A stretch of DNA of 64,000 bases from assembly GCF_030687895.1 (NCBI RefSeq), contig NZ_CP117452.1, positions 2,497,501 through 2,561,500 on the forward strand, read 5' to 3'. Below, in pieces: positions 29,156 through 38,039 of the stretch; within the stretch, counting starts at the first letter, position 1; each line of letters opens with the position of its first letter. The position numbers and the translations under genes are program-made. Source of the DNA: Pseudomonas sp. FP198. Its GTDB lineage: Bacteria; Pseudomonadota; Gammaproteobacteria; Pseudomonadales; Pseudomonadaceae. The notes under the pieces were generated by a model that saw nothing but the letters and a program-made list of their open reading frames with translations, made no database searches and was not told the DNA's origin.

Positions 29156-30187
29156 TCAGGGAATGGGTTTGTCCAGCCAGCCGAGCAGGGCCTGGTGGAA
29201 CCGCGCCGGCTCTTCCATTTGCGGCGCGTGCCCCAGGTTGGGGAATTCCACCAGGGTCGACTGCGGGATCAGCCCGGCGACCTGTTTGCCCAGCACCTCG
29301 TAACGGCCCAGCCGGGCTTTCACGGCCGGCGGGGCGATGTCACTGCCGATGGCGGTGGTGTCGGACGTCCCGATCAACAGCAGCGTGGGGACCTTCAGGT
29401 CCTTGAACTCGTAATAGACCGGCTGGGTGAAGATCATGTCGTAGATCAGCGCCGAATTCCACGCCACTTGTGTATGTCCCGGGCCCTTGTTCAAGCCGGC
29501 GAGCATGTCGACCCAACGCTCGAACTCCGGTTTCCAGCGCCCGCCGTAGTAGGTGTTGCGCTCATAGTTGCGAATGCCCTCGGCGCTGAGTTTGAGCTCG
29601 CGCTCGTACCATTGGTCCACGGTGCGGTAAGGCACGCCAAGGGCTTTCCAGTCCTCGAGGCCGATGGGGTTGACCATCGCCAGGCGTTCGACCTGGTCGG
29701 GGAACTGCAAGGCATAGCGGGTGGCAAGCATGCCACCCGTGGAGTGGCCCAGCACGATGGCCTTCTGTACGCCGAGGGCCTTGAGCAGGGCCTGGGTGTT
29801 GATCGCCAACTGCTGGAAACTGTACTGGTAATGGTCCGGCTTGCTCGACGTGCAAAAGCCGATCTGGTCCGGGGCGATGACCCGGTAACCGGCGTCACTG
29901 AGCGCCTTGATCGAATCGCCCCAGGTGGCGGCGCAGAAATTCTTGCCATGCATCAGCACCACCGTCCGGCCGTTGGCCTTGCCTTGGGCGGGCACGTCCA
30001 TATAGCCCATCTGTAGCGATTTACCCTGGGACTGCAAGGCAAAATGCTTGAGCGTATAGGGATACTCGAAACCCTCAAGCTGCGGGCCATAGGCCGGGCC
30101 TTCAGGCGGGTTCGCGGCCTGGGCGAGCATTGGCAAGGCAGCGGTGAGGAACAGGCTGGGCAGCCAGCGGGCGGTCAAACGCGACAT
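29156..30187 (-). CDS. Exported alpha/beta hydrolase
   Basis: A 343-residue protein with a Sec signal peptide (about 1-24, ending PMLAQA). The alpha/beta-hydrolase core has the oxyanion-side LMHGKNFCAATW, nucleophile elbow LGHSTGGML (Ser), LLIGTSDTTAIGSD (acid) and NLGHAPQMEEP (His). It probably hydrolyses an ester or lactone in the periplasm; the substrate is not deducible. The start at 30187 has AAGGAG at good spacing; the longer frame to 30277 lacks one. It is transcribed with the hydroxyacid dehydrogenase that follows. Confidence 0.88.
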   Translation of the reverse strand: MSRLTARWLPSLFLTAALPMLAQAANPPEGPAYGPQLEGFEYPYTLKHFALQSQGKSLQMGYMDVPAQGKANGRTVVLMHGKNFCAATWGDSIKALSDAGYRVIAPDQIGFCTSSKPDHYQYSFQQLAINTQALLKALGVQKAIVLGHSTGGMLATRYALQFPDQVERLAMVNPIGLEDWKALGVPYRTVDQWYERELKLSAEGIRNYERNTYYGGRWKPEFERWVDMLAGLNKGPGHTQVAWNSALIYDMIFTQPVYYEFKDLKVPTLLLIGTSDTTAIGSDIAPPAVKARLGRYEVLGKQVAGLIPQSTLVEFPNLGHAPQMEEPARFHQALLGWLDKPIP

Positions 30188-30273
30188 GGGCAATCTCCTT
30201 GAGGCAACCGGCCGATCCTGGAACGGCTCGATTATGGCGACATTAACCACAGGCAACCCAAGCGCAGGAACGT

Positions 30274-30712
30274 TCAACCCATCCAGCCGAGGGTCGCCCA
30301 GGTGAGCACGCCATAACGCAGGCCTTTGGCGAGCGTCACGATCAGCAGGAAGCGCCGCCAGGGCTCACCCCATCACGCCGGCGACCAATGTCAGTGGATC
30401 GCCGATGATGGGCAGCCAACTGAGCAGCAGCGACCAGTAGCCGTAACGCTGGTAGTGCCGACGGGCCTTGTCCAGGAGGGACGGGCTGACCGGAAACCAG
30501 CGGCGATCCTTGAACTGTTCCAGGCGTGTGCCCAGCCACCAGTTCACCAGCGAACCGAGGACGTTGCCCAGGGTTGCAACTGCCAGCAGCAGCCAGATGG
30601 CGTAACGCTCGCTGAGTAGCAGGCCCACCAGCAGGGCCTCGGATTGCAACGGCAGCAGGGTCGCCGCGCCAAACGCTGCAAAAAACAGCCCGATATACGC
30701 TTCGCCCATCAA
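30274..30712 (-). pseudogene. YqaA-like membrane protein, frameshifted near its 3' end
   Basis: The intact frame encodes 115 residues of a YqaA/DedA-like small membrane protein (three hydrophobic helices, ILGDPLTL-type motif seen as IIGDPLTLVAGVMG) and then stops at 30365. Removing one base from the C4 run at 30368-30371 restores a frame that continues GEPWRRFLLIVTLAKGLRYG and on to a stop at 30274-30276. That gives about 145 residues, the usual family length with the expected C-terminal helix. So either the gene is broken by a +1 shift or there is a sequencing error. Its ATG overlaps the DUF411 stop by 4 bases. Confidence 0.8.
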
Positions 30713-31155
30713 TGGGCCGGATAGTCCGCCACCACGGTTTGCGTCCCGTCTTTTTTCAGGCCGATCACTTGGTAGGCATCGCTCATGCCGTCCATTTCCA
30801 TGCCCGGCGAGCCCATCGGCATGCCGGGCGCGGCCACGCCAAGCAGGTCGTCGCGTTTGCTCAATGCCAGCACTTGCTCGGCCGGAACGTGGCCTTCGAC
30901 GAATTTACCGTTGATTTCGGCGGTGTGGCAGGAACGCAGGTTGGGCGCGACGCCGAGGCGTTGCTTGACCGCGCTCATGTCGGCCTCGACATGGTCGTTG
31001 ACCTTGAAACCGTTCTCCTGCAAGTGGGATATCCACTTCTTGCAGCAACCGCAATTGGCATCGCGGTGCACATCGATGGTCGCCGGTTCGGCGGCCTGGG
31101 CCAGGGCGGAAATGAGCAGGGTACTCAAGGCGAGCAGGTGCAGGGGATGGGCCAT
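30709..31155 (-). CDS. DUF411 periplasmic protein
   Basis: A 148-residue protein: a signal peptide (about 1-21, ALAQAAE), then the DUF411 domain with a CGCC motif (DANCGCCKKW, about residues 33-42) and a conserved HTAEINGKFVEGHVP segment. DUF411 proteins are often found with copper-handling genes and are thought to bind metal, but none is next to this one. The C-terminal stretch is Met-rich (GMPMGSPGMEMDGM), also consistent with copper binding. The ATG at 31155 was chosen because the signal peptide starts there. It overlaps the yqaA-like gene. Confidence 0.87.
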   Translation of the reverse strand: MAHPLHLLALSTLLISALAQAAEPATIDVHRDANCGCCKKWISHLQENGFKVNDHVEADMSAVKQRLGVAPNLRSCHTAEINGKFVEGHVPAEQVLALSKRDDLLGVAAPGMPMGSPGMEMDGMSDAYQVIGLKKDGTQTVVADYPAH

Positions 31156-31267
31156 GGGAGCGGTCTCGTAGCGAACAGTTTGGCAGGAGGATAACAGACT
31201 AGCGGCGAGCGGCTGACACGAGGCTGAGGCGCGGATTACAGAATTGTCAGCTCGGGAACGCAACTCT

Positions 31268-31403
31268 CTGTGGCGAGGGAGCTTGCTCCCGCTGGGCCGC
31301 GAAGCGGCCCCAGGATTGCTTTATTCGATCAGCCTGACACACCGAGGCGAGGCCCAAAGGGGCTGCTGCGCAAGCCCAGCGGGAGCAAGCTCCCTCGCCA
31401 CGG
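31268..31403. repeat. REP doublet, family A
   Basis: TGTGGCGAGGGAGCTTGCTCCCGC and its inverted partner GCGGGAGCAAGCTCCCTCGCCACG flank about 85 bases that contain a CCGCGAAGCGG hairpin. It separates the chemoreceptor gene from the DUF411 gene. Confidence 0.9.
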
Positions 31404-31413
31404 TGGGATAGAT

Positions 31414-33408
31414 TCAGCGAACCTTGAACCGCCCCATGATCGCATTCACCCGGCTGTTGGCTTCCAGCAGTTGGCGGGTGTTGTTCTGGCTGGCCAGGCC
31501 GCTTTCCACCAGTTCCTCGACCATATGGCGGATCTGCACCATGCTGCGGTTGATTTCCTCGGTCACTGCGCTCTGCTGTTCGGCGGCGGTGGCGATCTGA
31601 GTGCTCAGGCTGTTGATCTGGCTGACGGAGCCGGCCATTTCATCCAGGCCCGAGTTGACCCGGGACGTGGCGTCGGCCGCCGATTGGCAACTGGCCTGGG
31701 TGTTTTCCATGGCCGCGACCGACGAGGTTACGCCCTGGGTCAGGCGGGTCAGCATTTCATTGATTTCCGAGGTGCTGGCCTGGGTGCGGGCGGCGAGGGC
31801 GCGGACTTCGTCGGCGACTACCGCGAAGCCACGGCCCTGCTCGCCGGCCCGGGCCGCTTCGATGGCGGCGTTGAGGGCCAACAGGTTGGTCTGCCCGGCG
31901 ATGGCGCCGATCACGCCGAGAATCTCGGTGATGCGTTGCGCATCCTGCTGCATGTCTTCGACTTTGCGCGTGGCGCTGGCGACTTCATCGATCAGTGCCA
32001 CGACGCTGTTGGACGCTTCACCAACCACGACCCGCGAACGATCGGCATGCTCATTGGCGCGCTGGGTGAACGCTGCCGTCTCGGCGGCGTTTTGCGCCAC
32101 GCTTTCAGCGGTGGAGCTCATCTCGGTGATGGCTGTCACGGTCTGGTCGGTTTCCGAGGCGTGGCGCATCAGGATTTCGCTGGTGTGGGCCGAACTCCGC
32201 TGCAGGCTGTCCAGGCCCGAGGCCATGGCGCCGGTCGCCTGGGTGACTTCGCCGATCATGTCTTGCAGATAGGCGATGAACCGGTTGACCGAATGGCCAA
32301 TGGCGCCCAGTTCGTCTTCGGCACGGATGGTGATGCGTCGGGTCAGGTCGGCATCGCCAGTGGACAGTGCGTCAATATTGCCCTTGAGGACCTTCATGCG
32401 GTGGGTCAGTTGGCGGATGGCGTACAACTGCATCAGCACCAACAGGATCACCAGTGGAATCTGCAGCAGGCTCAGCGTGCTCAACACGTCGTCACGCTGG
32501 GCGGTGATCAGGCGGGTCGGCAGGGCGGTGGCGAGGAACCATGGAGAGCCTTCGATGGGGCGCATGAAAAACGTGCTGGCCTCACCCTTGTTGTCGAACT
32601 CGAGCCGTTGCAACGGCTGGTCACGGTTGGCCAGGCCGGCCTTGACCTGGGCGGCGAACGGCGAGGTAGCCGCCAGTTCGCTGATGTTCTTCAGCACGAT
32701 CGGCCCGCTGATACGCGAGCTGTTGCTGATGATCTTGCCGTCGGCTTCGACGATCAGCATTTCGGCGCTCAGTTCCGCTTCCTTGCGCGCGATCAGATCG
32801 TTGAAAAAGCCCAGGGTCACGTCAATGGTGGAAACGCCGTAAGGCGCGCCGTTCTTCTGGATCGCCATGGCGCAGTTGGTCCGCGGCTCGGCGCTGGCGT
32901 CGTCCTTGTAGGCGGCGGCCCAGGCGCATTTGCCGGGAGGGGTGGCCATGCCGCCCTTGTGCCACGGCTGTTCGAAATAGTTCGGCGCCGCGTCGCTGTT
33001 CCAGAAGGTATTGACCGCCAGTTTGCCGGATGCGTCGCGGTGCCAGAACGTGCTGAACTTGCTGCGACCCTCGGCGCGCTGGTTGGGCAGTGGCCAGATC
33101 CCGCCGCCGAACACTTTCAGTTCACCGTATTGATCCACCAGGCCCGGCAACACCTTGTCGATGGCGTCGCTGTCGAGCAGCGGGATGGTCTGGGTGATGC
33201 TCCGCTGCTGTGCCTGCACCTTGTTCAGCTCGCCCTGGATCTGTTCCGCGACCTCTTCGATGCGGTTCAGCGCCACTTGTTCCTCGGTCTGGCGCAGCTT
33301 TGGCGCGACCAGATAGCTGATACCGACCACCGTCAGGATGGACAGCACCAGGATGAACAGAACCAGGAACAGCGTATAGCGGGCTTGAATGGTGCGGAAT
33401 GCGGGCAT
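31414..33408 (-). CDS. Methyl-accepting chemotaxis protein
   Basis: A 664-residue chemoreceptor. Helix 1 is at about 11-33; a periplasmic dCache-like ligand domain spans about 34-330; helix 2 follows, with a HAMP domain (about 350-405). The long signalling coiled coil has a hairpin tip reading [21 protein letters not shown] and [10 protein letters not shown]. It should signal to CheA/CheW. The ligand is unknown. The start at 33408 has AGGAA; the earlier in-frame ATG at 33447 would add 13 polar residues and lacks a site. Confidence 0.93.
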   Translation of the reverse strand: MPAFRTIQARYTLFLVLFILVLSILTVVGISYLVAPKLRQTEEQVALNRIEEVAEQIQGELNKVQAQQRSITQTIPLLDSDAIDKVLPGLVDQYGELKVFGGGIWPLPNQRAEGRSKFSTFWHRDASGKLAVNTFWNSDAAPNYFEQPWHKGGMATPPGKCAWAAAYKDDASAEPRTNCAMAIQKNGAPYGVSTIDVTLGFFNDLIARKEAELSAEMLIVEADGKIISNSSRISGPIVLKNISELAATSPFAAQVKAGLANRDQPLQRLEFDNKGEASTFFMRPIEGSPWFLATALPTRLITAQRDDVLSTLSLLQIPLVILLVLMQLYAIRQLTHRMKVLKGNIDALSTGDADLTRRITIRAEDELGAIGHSVNRFIAYLQDMIGEVTQATGAMASGLDSLQRSSAHTSEILMRHASETDQTVTAITEMSSTAESVAQNAAETAAFTQRANEHADRSRVVVGEASNSVVALIDEVASATRKVEDMQQDAQRITEILGVIGAIAGQTNLLALNAAIEAARAGEQGRGFAVVADEVRALAARTQASTSEINEMLTRLTQGVTSSVAAMENTQASCQSAADATSRVNSGLDEMAGSVSQINSLSTQIATAAEQQSAVTEEINRSMVQIRHMVEELVESGLASQNNTRQLLEANSRVNAIMGRFKVR

Positions 33409-33654
33409 GTAGAAATTCCTTGTACGATGGCGGCTTTCTAGAGACAAGTGGAACGGACGTACTTGTCTTTATCGGCCTATCGCCAGCGGTCTTGAACTTC
33501 ATGGCGCACATTGTTGGTTCAGGACCTGTCGTAACTGCGCCATAAACGCTCCGACGGCTGTACCATGGGCATCCGTTTGCGGCCTCGTCATCGCACCGGG
33601 CACGAGCCTGGCAGGCGCGCGGAAACAGCACGTATACATTCAGGAAATTGGCAA

Positions 33655-33843
33655 ATGACTCATTCGCAACGTTTGAAATACTCGATCCTGGTGGTCGTTG
33701 TTGTCCTGGCAATCATGCTCGGGCTGTCATGGATGCAAGGTAAAGGCATGATCAGCGAGCAGCTGTTTCAATACATCGCTATCGCCGTGGCGGTCATCGT
33801 GGTGGTGATCAACGGGGTGATGAGGCGCAAGGTCAAGCCTTGA
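33655..33843 (+). CDS. Small two-helix membrane protein
   Basis: A 62-residue protein with two hydrophobic helices (about 9-26 and 38-56) and a basic C-terminus (MRRKVKP), so an inner-membrane protein. AGGAAAT precedes the ATG at 33655. No domain is recognised. It is divergent from the chemoreceptor and convergent with the Fur-like gene. Confidence 0.68.
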   Translation: MTHSQRLKYSILVVVVVLAIMLGLSWMQGKGMISEQLFQYIAIAVAVIVVVINGVMRRKVKP

Positions 33844-33850
33844 GCCCCGG

Positions 33851-34231
33851 CTACTGCTTGGCGTTGAGCACGGCCACCGCACTTGGGTGCAAGCTGTAGC
33901 TTTTATCCGCATGGAGGCTGACGACCCCCTCGCTGCACAGGCGCTTGAGCACTTCGCGCACACTGAGGAAGGACAAGGGAATGTCCAGCCCCAGCAACTG
34001 GCTATGCACGCCCCGCACCCCCAGTTGCCGATTCTCTTCGGCGGCCTTGAGCAGCGCATCGATCACCTTCAGGCGGATCAGGCTCGTGCGCAGCCCGTAG
34101 CTCTTGAGCAAACGCCTGATGTGTTCATTGCCGCCGCGTTCCGTTGGTTTGGCGAAGACGTTGTTGGTGGTGCTCATTGACATACGTGCCGGTCCTGGCT
34201 TGCCCTCCATGGGCATTGGTGCGTTATGCAT
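33851..34231 (-). CDS. Fur-like small regulator
   Basis: A 126-residue protein whose core (RRLLKSYGLRTSLIRLKVIDAL, about 39-60 in two parts, then LSFLSVREVLKRLCSEGVV) looks like the winged helix of the Fur family, but the C-terminal metal-binding dimerisation domain with its His and Cys cluster is absent. Pseudomonas annotations call such proteins Fe2+/Zn2+ uptake regulators. It may bind DNA without sensing metal. The ATG at 34231 has AAGGAG at 7-base spacing, better than the internal ATGs at 34183 and 34177. Confidence 0.72.
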   Translation of the reverse strand: MHNAPMPMEGKPGPARMSMSTTNNVFAKPTERGGNEHIRRLLKSYGLRTSLIRLKVIDALLKAAEENRQLGVRGVHSQLLGLDIPLSFLSVREVLKRLCSEGVVSLHADKSYSLHPSAVAVLNAKQ

Positions 34232-34378
34232 GTAAAGACTCCTTAACAGCCTGATCAGAAAAGGTCATGAAATGCTCTCCTCTATAGGACGAACGAGCGA
34301 GGACAATCATGAAGGCGGTGATGTGAAAAAAATGCCTGGGTATCTGCAAAGTCCCGCAGTCAGGCGGCTGCCCGCGGT

Positions 34379-34401
34379 TAAATTTTTTTCATCCGGTTCG
34401 T
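34379..34401 (+). promoter_or_regulatory. Candidate iron-starvation (PvdS) box
   Basis: TAAAT, 15 bases, CGT. This is one base shorter than the usual TAAAT-N16/17-CGT recognised by the iron-starvation sigma factor PvdS. It lies about 40 bases before the pvdQ start, a suitable place for its promoter. Confidence 0.4.
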
Positions 34402-34440
34402 TCCCAAGGGAGGCGTATTGGTTTTCGATCAGGAGTGAGC

Positions 34441-36795
34441 GTGAGAATGTCCGGGCAGTTATCGAGGTTTTGCCTTGCGGGTGCGTTGCTGGGGATGGCC
34501 CTGGGTGTCAGTACCGTTGTCAACGCGCGAGGAGAGGTGGAGCAGGCCGCCGCCGAGATTCGCCGCACCAGTTTTGGCGTGCCGCACATACGCGCCCAGA
34601 ATGAGCGTGGATTGGGCTACGGCATCGGGTACGCGTATGCCCAGGATAATCTTTGCCTGCTGGCCAACGAGATCGTGACGGTCAACGGCCAGCGCTCGCG
34701 TTACTTCGGCCCCGAACAGGTCACCCTGGAGCAGCGGTCCAACCGGGCCAGCGACCTGTTCTTCAGCTGGCTCAACACGCCGCAGGCCGTATCCGGTTTC
34801 TGGCAGGCCCAGACGCCCCAGGTGCAGCAACTGGTCGAAGGCTACGTGGCCGGTTACAACCGCGCACTGGCCGAGCGCAAGGCACAGGGCTTGCCCGCAC
34901 AGTGCGCCAGCGAATGGGTGCGGCCAATCACGGCGCTGGACCTGGTCAAACTGACCCGGCGCCTGTTGGTGGAAGGCGGCGTCGGCCAGTTCGCCGAGGC
35001 CGTGGCGGGCGCGCAACCGCCCAAGGCGACCACACAGGCCGACACCTCGATGTCCGGCTTCGAGGTCGCCGCGACCCGCCAGCAGCGCTTTGCCCTCGAC
35101 CGCGGCAGCAATGCCGTGGCAATCGGCAGCGAACGATCGTTCAACGGTCGCGGCATGTTATTGGCCAATCCCCATTTCCCATGGGTGGGCGGCATGCGCT
35201 TTTATCAGATGCACCTGACCATTCCCGGCAAGCTGGATGTCATGGGCGCCGCGTTGCCCGGCTTGCCGATGATCAATATCGGTTTCAGCCAGCACTTGGC
35301 CTGGACCCATACCGTCGACACCTCCAAGCATTTCACGCTGTACCGCCTGCAGCTCGACCCGAAGGACCCGACCCGCTATCTGCTGGACGGCAAGTCAGTG
35401 CCGATGAGCCAGCAGGTGGTCACGGTGGACGTCAAGCAGGCCGACGGGCAGGTCAAGCCGGTTTCGCGGGTGGTGTACGGCTCGCAATTCGGGCCGGTCG
35501 TGCAATGGCCCGGCAAGCTCGACTGGGACAACCGCTTCGCCTACAGCCTGCGGGACGCGAACCTGGAGAACGATCGGGTGCTGGCGCAGTGGTACGCCAT
35601 GAATCAGGCGGTCACGCTCAAGGATCTGCAGGCGTCGGTCCAGCGGATCCACGGGATTCCCTGGGTCAATACCCTGGCGGTGGACGACCAGGGACAAAGT
35701 CTCTACATGAACGTTTCGGTGGTGCCCAACGTTGACGCGGCCAAACTGGCGCGGTGCAGTGATCCGAGGGCCGGGCTGAAACTGATCGTGCTGGATGGCT
35801 CGCGCAGCGAATGCAACTGGGACGTGGACCCCAAGGCCGCGCAAAAGGGCATCTACGCCGCCGACAAACTGCCGCAGCTGCTGCGTCGTGATTACGTGCA
35901 GAACTCCAACGATTCGGCCTGGATGGTCAATCCCGCTCAGCCTTTGTCCGGTTATTCGCCACTGATCAGCCAGCAGGACCAGCCGCTGGGGTTGCGCGCA
36001 CGTTTCGCGCTGGATCGGCTGGGCCAGTTGGGCAAGGACGAGCCGGTGCAAGTGGATGAGCTGCAGCGCATGGTCATGGACGACCAGGTTTACCTGGCGG
36101 ACCAGTTGATGCCGGACCTGCTGGCCTTCTGCGCCGGGGACCTGAAGGCTGATGCCGTAGCTCTGACTGAAGTGTGCACCCGCCTGAAGGCCTGGGATCG
36201 CACGGCGAGCCTGGACAGCGGCGTCGGCTTCGTGCATTTCCAGCAGATCATGAAAGCGCTGCAAGCAGTGCCTGATACCTGGCGCGTCGCGTTCGATCCG
36301 AAAGATCCGCAACACACCCCGCGGGGCCTGGCAATCGAGCGGCCCGCGGTGGCCGAGGCGCTGCGCCAGGCCATGCTGGCTTCACTGGAGTCGGTGAAAT
36401 CGGCAGGGCTGTCAGCGGACAGCCACTGGCGGGACGTCCAGGTTGCCAGCCAGGGCGGTCGGCAGACGCCGATCCACGGCGGCCCGGCGGAGCTGGGGAT
36501 CTATAACGCGATCCAGAGTGTGCCGGGGGCGAACGGCAAGCGGGAAGTGGTCAGCGGCACCAGCTATCTGCAAGTGGTGACATTCGATGGCAGCGGCCCC
36601 CAGGCCCAGGGACTGCTGGCGTTTTCCATTTCCAGTGATCCAGCCTCGCCTTACTCGGCGGACCAGACCCAGGCGTTCTCGAAGCGGCAGTGGAGCACGC
36701 TGCCCTTTACCGAGCAGCAGATCAAGGCCGATCCGAGCTACCAGGCCAAGGTCATCCGCGAGCGTGATGAGGCGGGCAGGGTCGCGACGCAGTAA
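34441..36795 (+). CDS. pvdQ: Pyoverdine/acyl-homoserine-lactone acylase PvdQ
   Basis: A 784-residue Ntn-hydrolase precursor of the penicillin-acylase family, matching PvdQ along its whole length. A signal peptide (about 1-30) leads to the alpha chain, a spacer and the autocleavage site RG-SNAVAIGS, where Ser223 becomes the N-terminal nucleophile of the beta chain. It acts in the periplasm, removing the fatty-acyl chain from pyoverdine precursors, and can hydrolyse long-chain acyl-homoserine lactones. Start: GTG 34441 follows AGGAG by 5 bases; ATG 34447 is possible. A PvdS-like box lies upstream. Confidence 0.92.
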   Translation: MRMSGQLSRFCLAGALLGMALGVSTVVNARGEVEQAAAEIRRTSFGVPHIRAQNERGLGYGIGYAYAQDNLCLLANEIVTVNGQRSRYFGPEQVTLEQRSNRASDLFFSWLNTPQAVSGFWQAQTPQVQQLVEGYVAGYNRALAERKAQGLPAQCASEWVRPITALDLVKLTRRLLVEGGVGQFAEAVAGAQPPKATTQADTSMSGFEVAATRQQRFALDRGSNAVAIGSERSFNGRGMLLANPHFPWVGGMRFYQMHLTIPGKLDVMGAALPGLPMINIGFSQHLAWTHTVDTSKHFTLYRLQLDPKDPTRYLLDGKSVPMSQQVVTVDVKQADGQVKPVSRVVYGSQFGPVVQWPGKLDWDNRFAYSLRDANLENDRVLAQWYAMNQAVTLKDLQASVQRIHGIPWVNTLAVDDQGQSLYMNVSVVPNVDAAKLARCSDPRAGLKLIVLDGSRSECNWDVDPKAAQKGIYAADKLPQLLRRDYVQNSNDSAWMVNPAQPLSGYSPLISQQDQPLGLRARFALDRLGQLGKDEPVQVDELQRMVMDDQVYLADQLMPDLLAFCAGDLKADAVALTEVCTRLKAWDRTASLDSGVGFVHFQQIMKALQAVPDTWRVAFDPKDPQHTPRGLAIERPAVAEALRQAMLASLESVKSAGLSADSHWRDVQVASQGGRQTPIHGGPAELGIYNAIQSVPGANGKREVVSGTSYLQVVTFDGSGPQAQGLLAFSISSDPASPYSADQTQAFSKRQWSTLPFTEQQIKADPSYQAKVIRERDEAGRVATQ

Positions 36796-36813
36796 GGCGG
36801 TTCAGCCCCGAAG

Positions 36814-36846
36814 AAAAGCCGCGACCCGTATGGGCGCGGCTTTTTT
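36814..36846. terminator. Bidirectional terminator between pvdQ and the fecR-like gene
   Basis: AAAAGCCGCG / CGCGGCTTTTTT stem with a 9-to-11-base loop, giving a T run on each strand between the two convergent genes. Confidence 0.9.
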
Positions 36847-37846
36847 AATGGTTGGCCGGTCGATGGCCGATGGAATTGAGGACCACGTTGCCGTCCTGGT
36901 TCCGGGTCAGGTAGACCGGCAGGACCTTGGGCAGCGAAGGCACGAGGTTCTTCACTTCGTTGAGGTTGTAGATACCGCCGACACGCAGGGTGCCGGTAGC
37001 ATGGTCGGCCAGCATGACGGGACGGTCGAGGTAGCGATTGATCAATGGCAGTGCGTCGGAAAGGGCCAGGTCATTCAGCACCAGCTTGCCGTTACGCCAG
37101 GCCAGGGAGCTGTCGCCGGGTTCGATCTCGCGTACCTGCGGTTGGAAATCGCCCATTCTGTAGCTTGCCTGCATTCCCGGTGCCAGTTGCGAGCCGCCCG
37201 CATTGCCGTTCATGTTGCTGGTCACCCATACCGAGCCTTCCACCAGCGTGACCCGAACCTGGTCCTGATACATCCAGACGTTGAAACGGGTGCCTGTCAC
37301 GCGTACCTGGCCCTGGCCCGCCCGAACGACGAAAGGATGCCGGGTGTCGTGACTGACATCAAAAAACGCCTCGCCTTTTTTCAGCGTGACCCGACGCTCA
37401 TGCTTGTAGTTGGCGAACACCAGTTCGCTGCCAAGATTGAGCTCCACCTGGCTGCCGTCGCCCAGCGTGACATGGCGTACGCTCGCACCGGCTTCCAGGC
37501 GCTGGTAGGAATCAGGTAGCCAGCCCATGTTCCAACCGGTAAATGCGGCCAGGGGCAAGCCCAGCGCGATCACCGCGGCGGCGACAGCCAGACGGCTCCA
37601 ACGCGGCCGTGGCCGCCGGGCTGGCAAGGTCGGCGCGGATTCGACACGCGGCAGATGCTCGGCCACGCCCCAGATTTCCAGCATGGCCTGGTATTCGAAA
37701 GCGTGCAGAGGGTCGGCGTCATGCCATTGCTTGAACGCCAAACGGTCGGCATCGGTGCAGTCATCAGCGTGCAAACGCATGCACCAATGCGCGGCCGCAT
37801 CGCTGATGGCGTCGTATTCGGCTTCCGAGAGTATTCGTTCGGTCAT
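36845..37846 (-). CDS. FecR-family anti-sigma regulator (FpvR-like)
   Basis: A 333-residue protein. The cytoplasmic N-terminal domain (about 1-85) has the Trp-containing pattern AHWCMRLHADDC ... FKQWHDADPLHAFEY that binds ECF sigma factors. One membrane helix (about 87-107) is followed by the periplasmic FecR domain (about 118-210) and a C-terminal secretin/TonB-short-N-type domain (about 255-320, VMLADHATGTLRVGGIYNL). Placed against pvdQ it resembles FpvR, which controls pyoverdine sigma factors. The sigma gene normally found beside such a protein is not present here. Confidence 0.82.
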   Translation of the reverse strand: MTERILSEAEYDAISDAAAHWCMRLHADDCTDADRLAFKQWHDADPLHAFEYQAMLEIWGVAEHLPRVESAPTLPARRPRPRWSRLAVAAAVIALGLPLAAFTGWNMGWLPDSYQRLEAGASVRHVTLGDGSQVELNLGSELVFANYKHERRVTLKKGEAFFDVSHDTRHPFVVRAGQGQVRVTGTRFNVWMYQDQVRVTLVEGSVWVTSNMNGNAGGSQLAPGMQASYRMGDFQPQVREIEPGDSSLAWRNGKLVLNDLALSDALPLINRYLDRPVMLADHATGTLRVGGIYNLNEVKNLVPSLPKVLPVYLTRNQDGNVVLNSIGHRPANH

Positions 37847-38039
37847 TGGCGGTTCCTGGTTTGCCGCATTCTAACCTTCGACGGCGGCTGCCGAGAACAA
37901 CCGACATGGCGATTAAGCATCAAATACCCTTGTTTTTCATGTGATAAAGCCCGCTGCTGCCCCCTGGAGCCATACCGTCCCACAAGCGGCGTGAAAAAAA
38001 GATCAAATCCACCTGCCTTTCGGGCATCGGATAGCCCAG

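Noticed and set aside
31270..33441. Open frame of 723 codons on the plus strand
   Set aside because: It is the antisense shadow of the chemoreceptor gene and begins in a REP doublet.
37847..38039. Search for an ECF sigma gene beside the FecR-type gene
   Set aside because: The 190-base gap is too short and no sigma-like frame is present on either side; the next gene is the toxin-like one.
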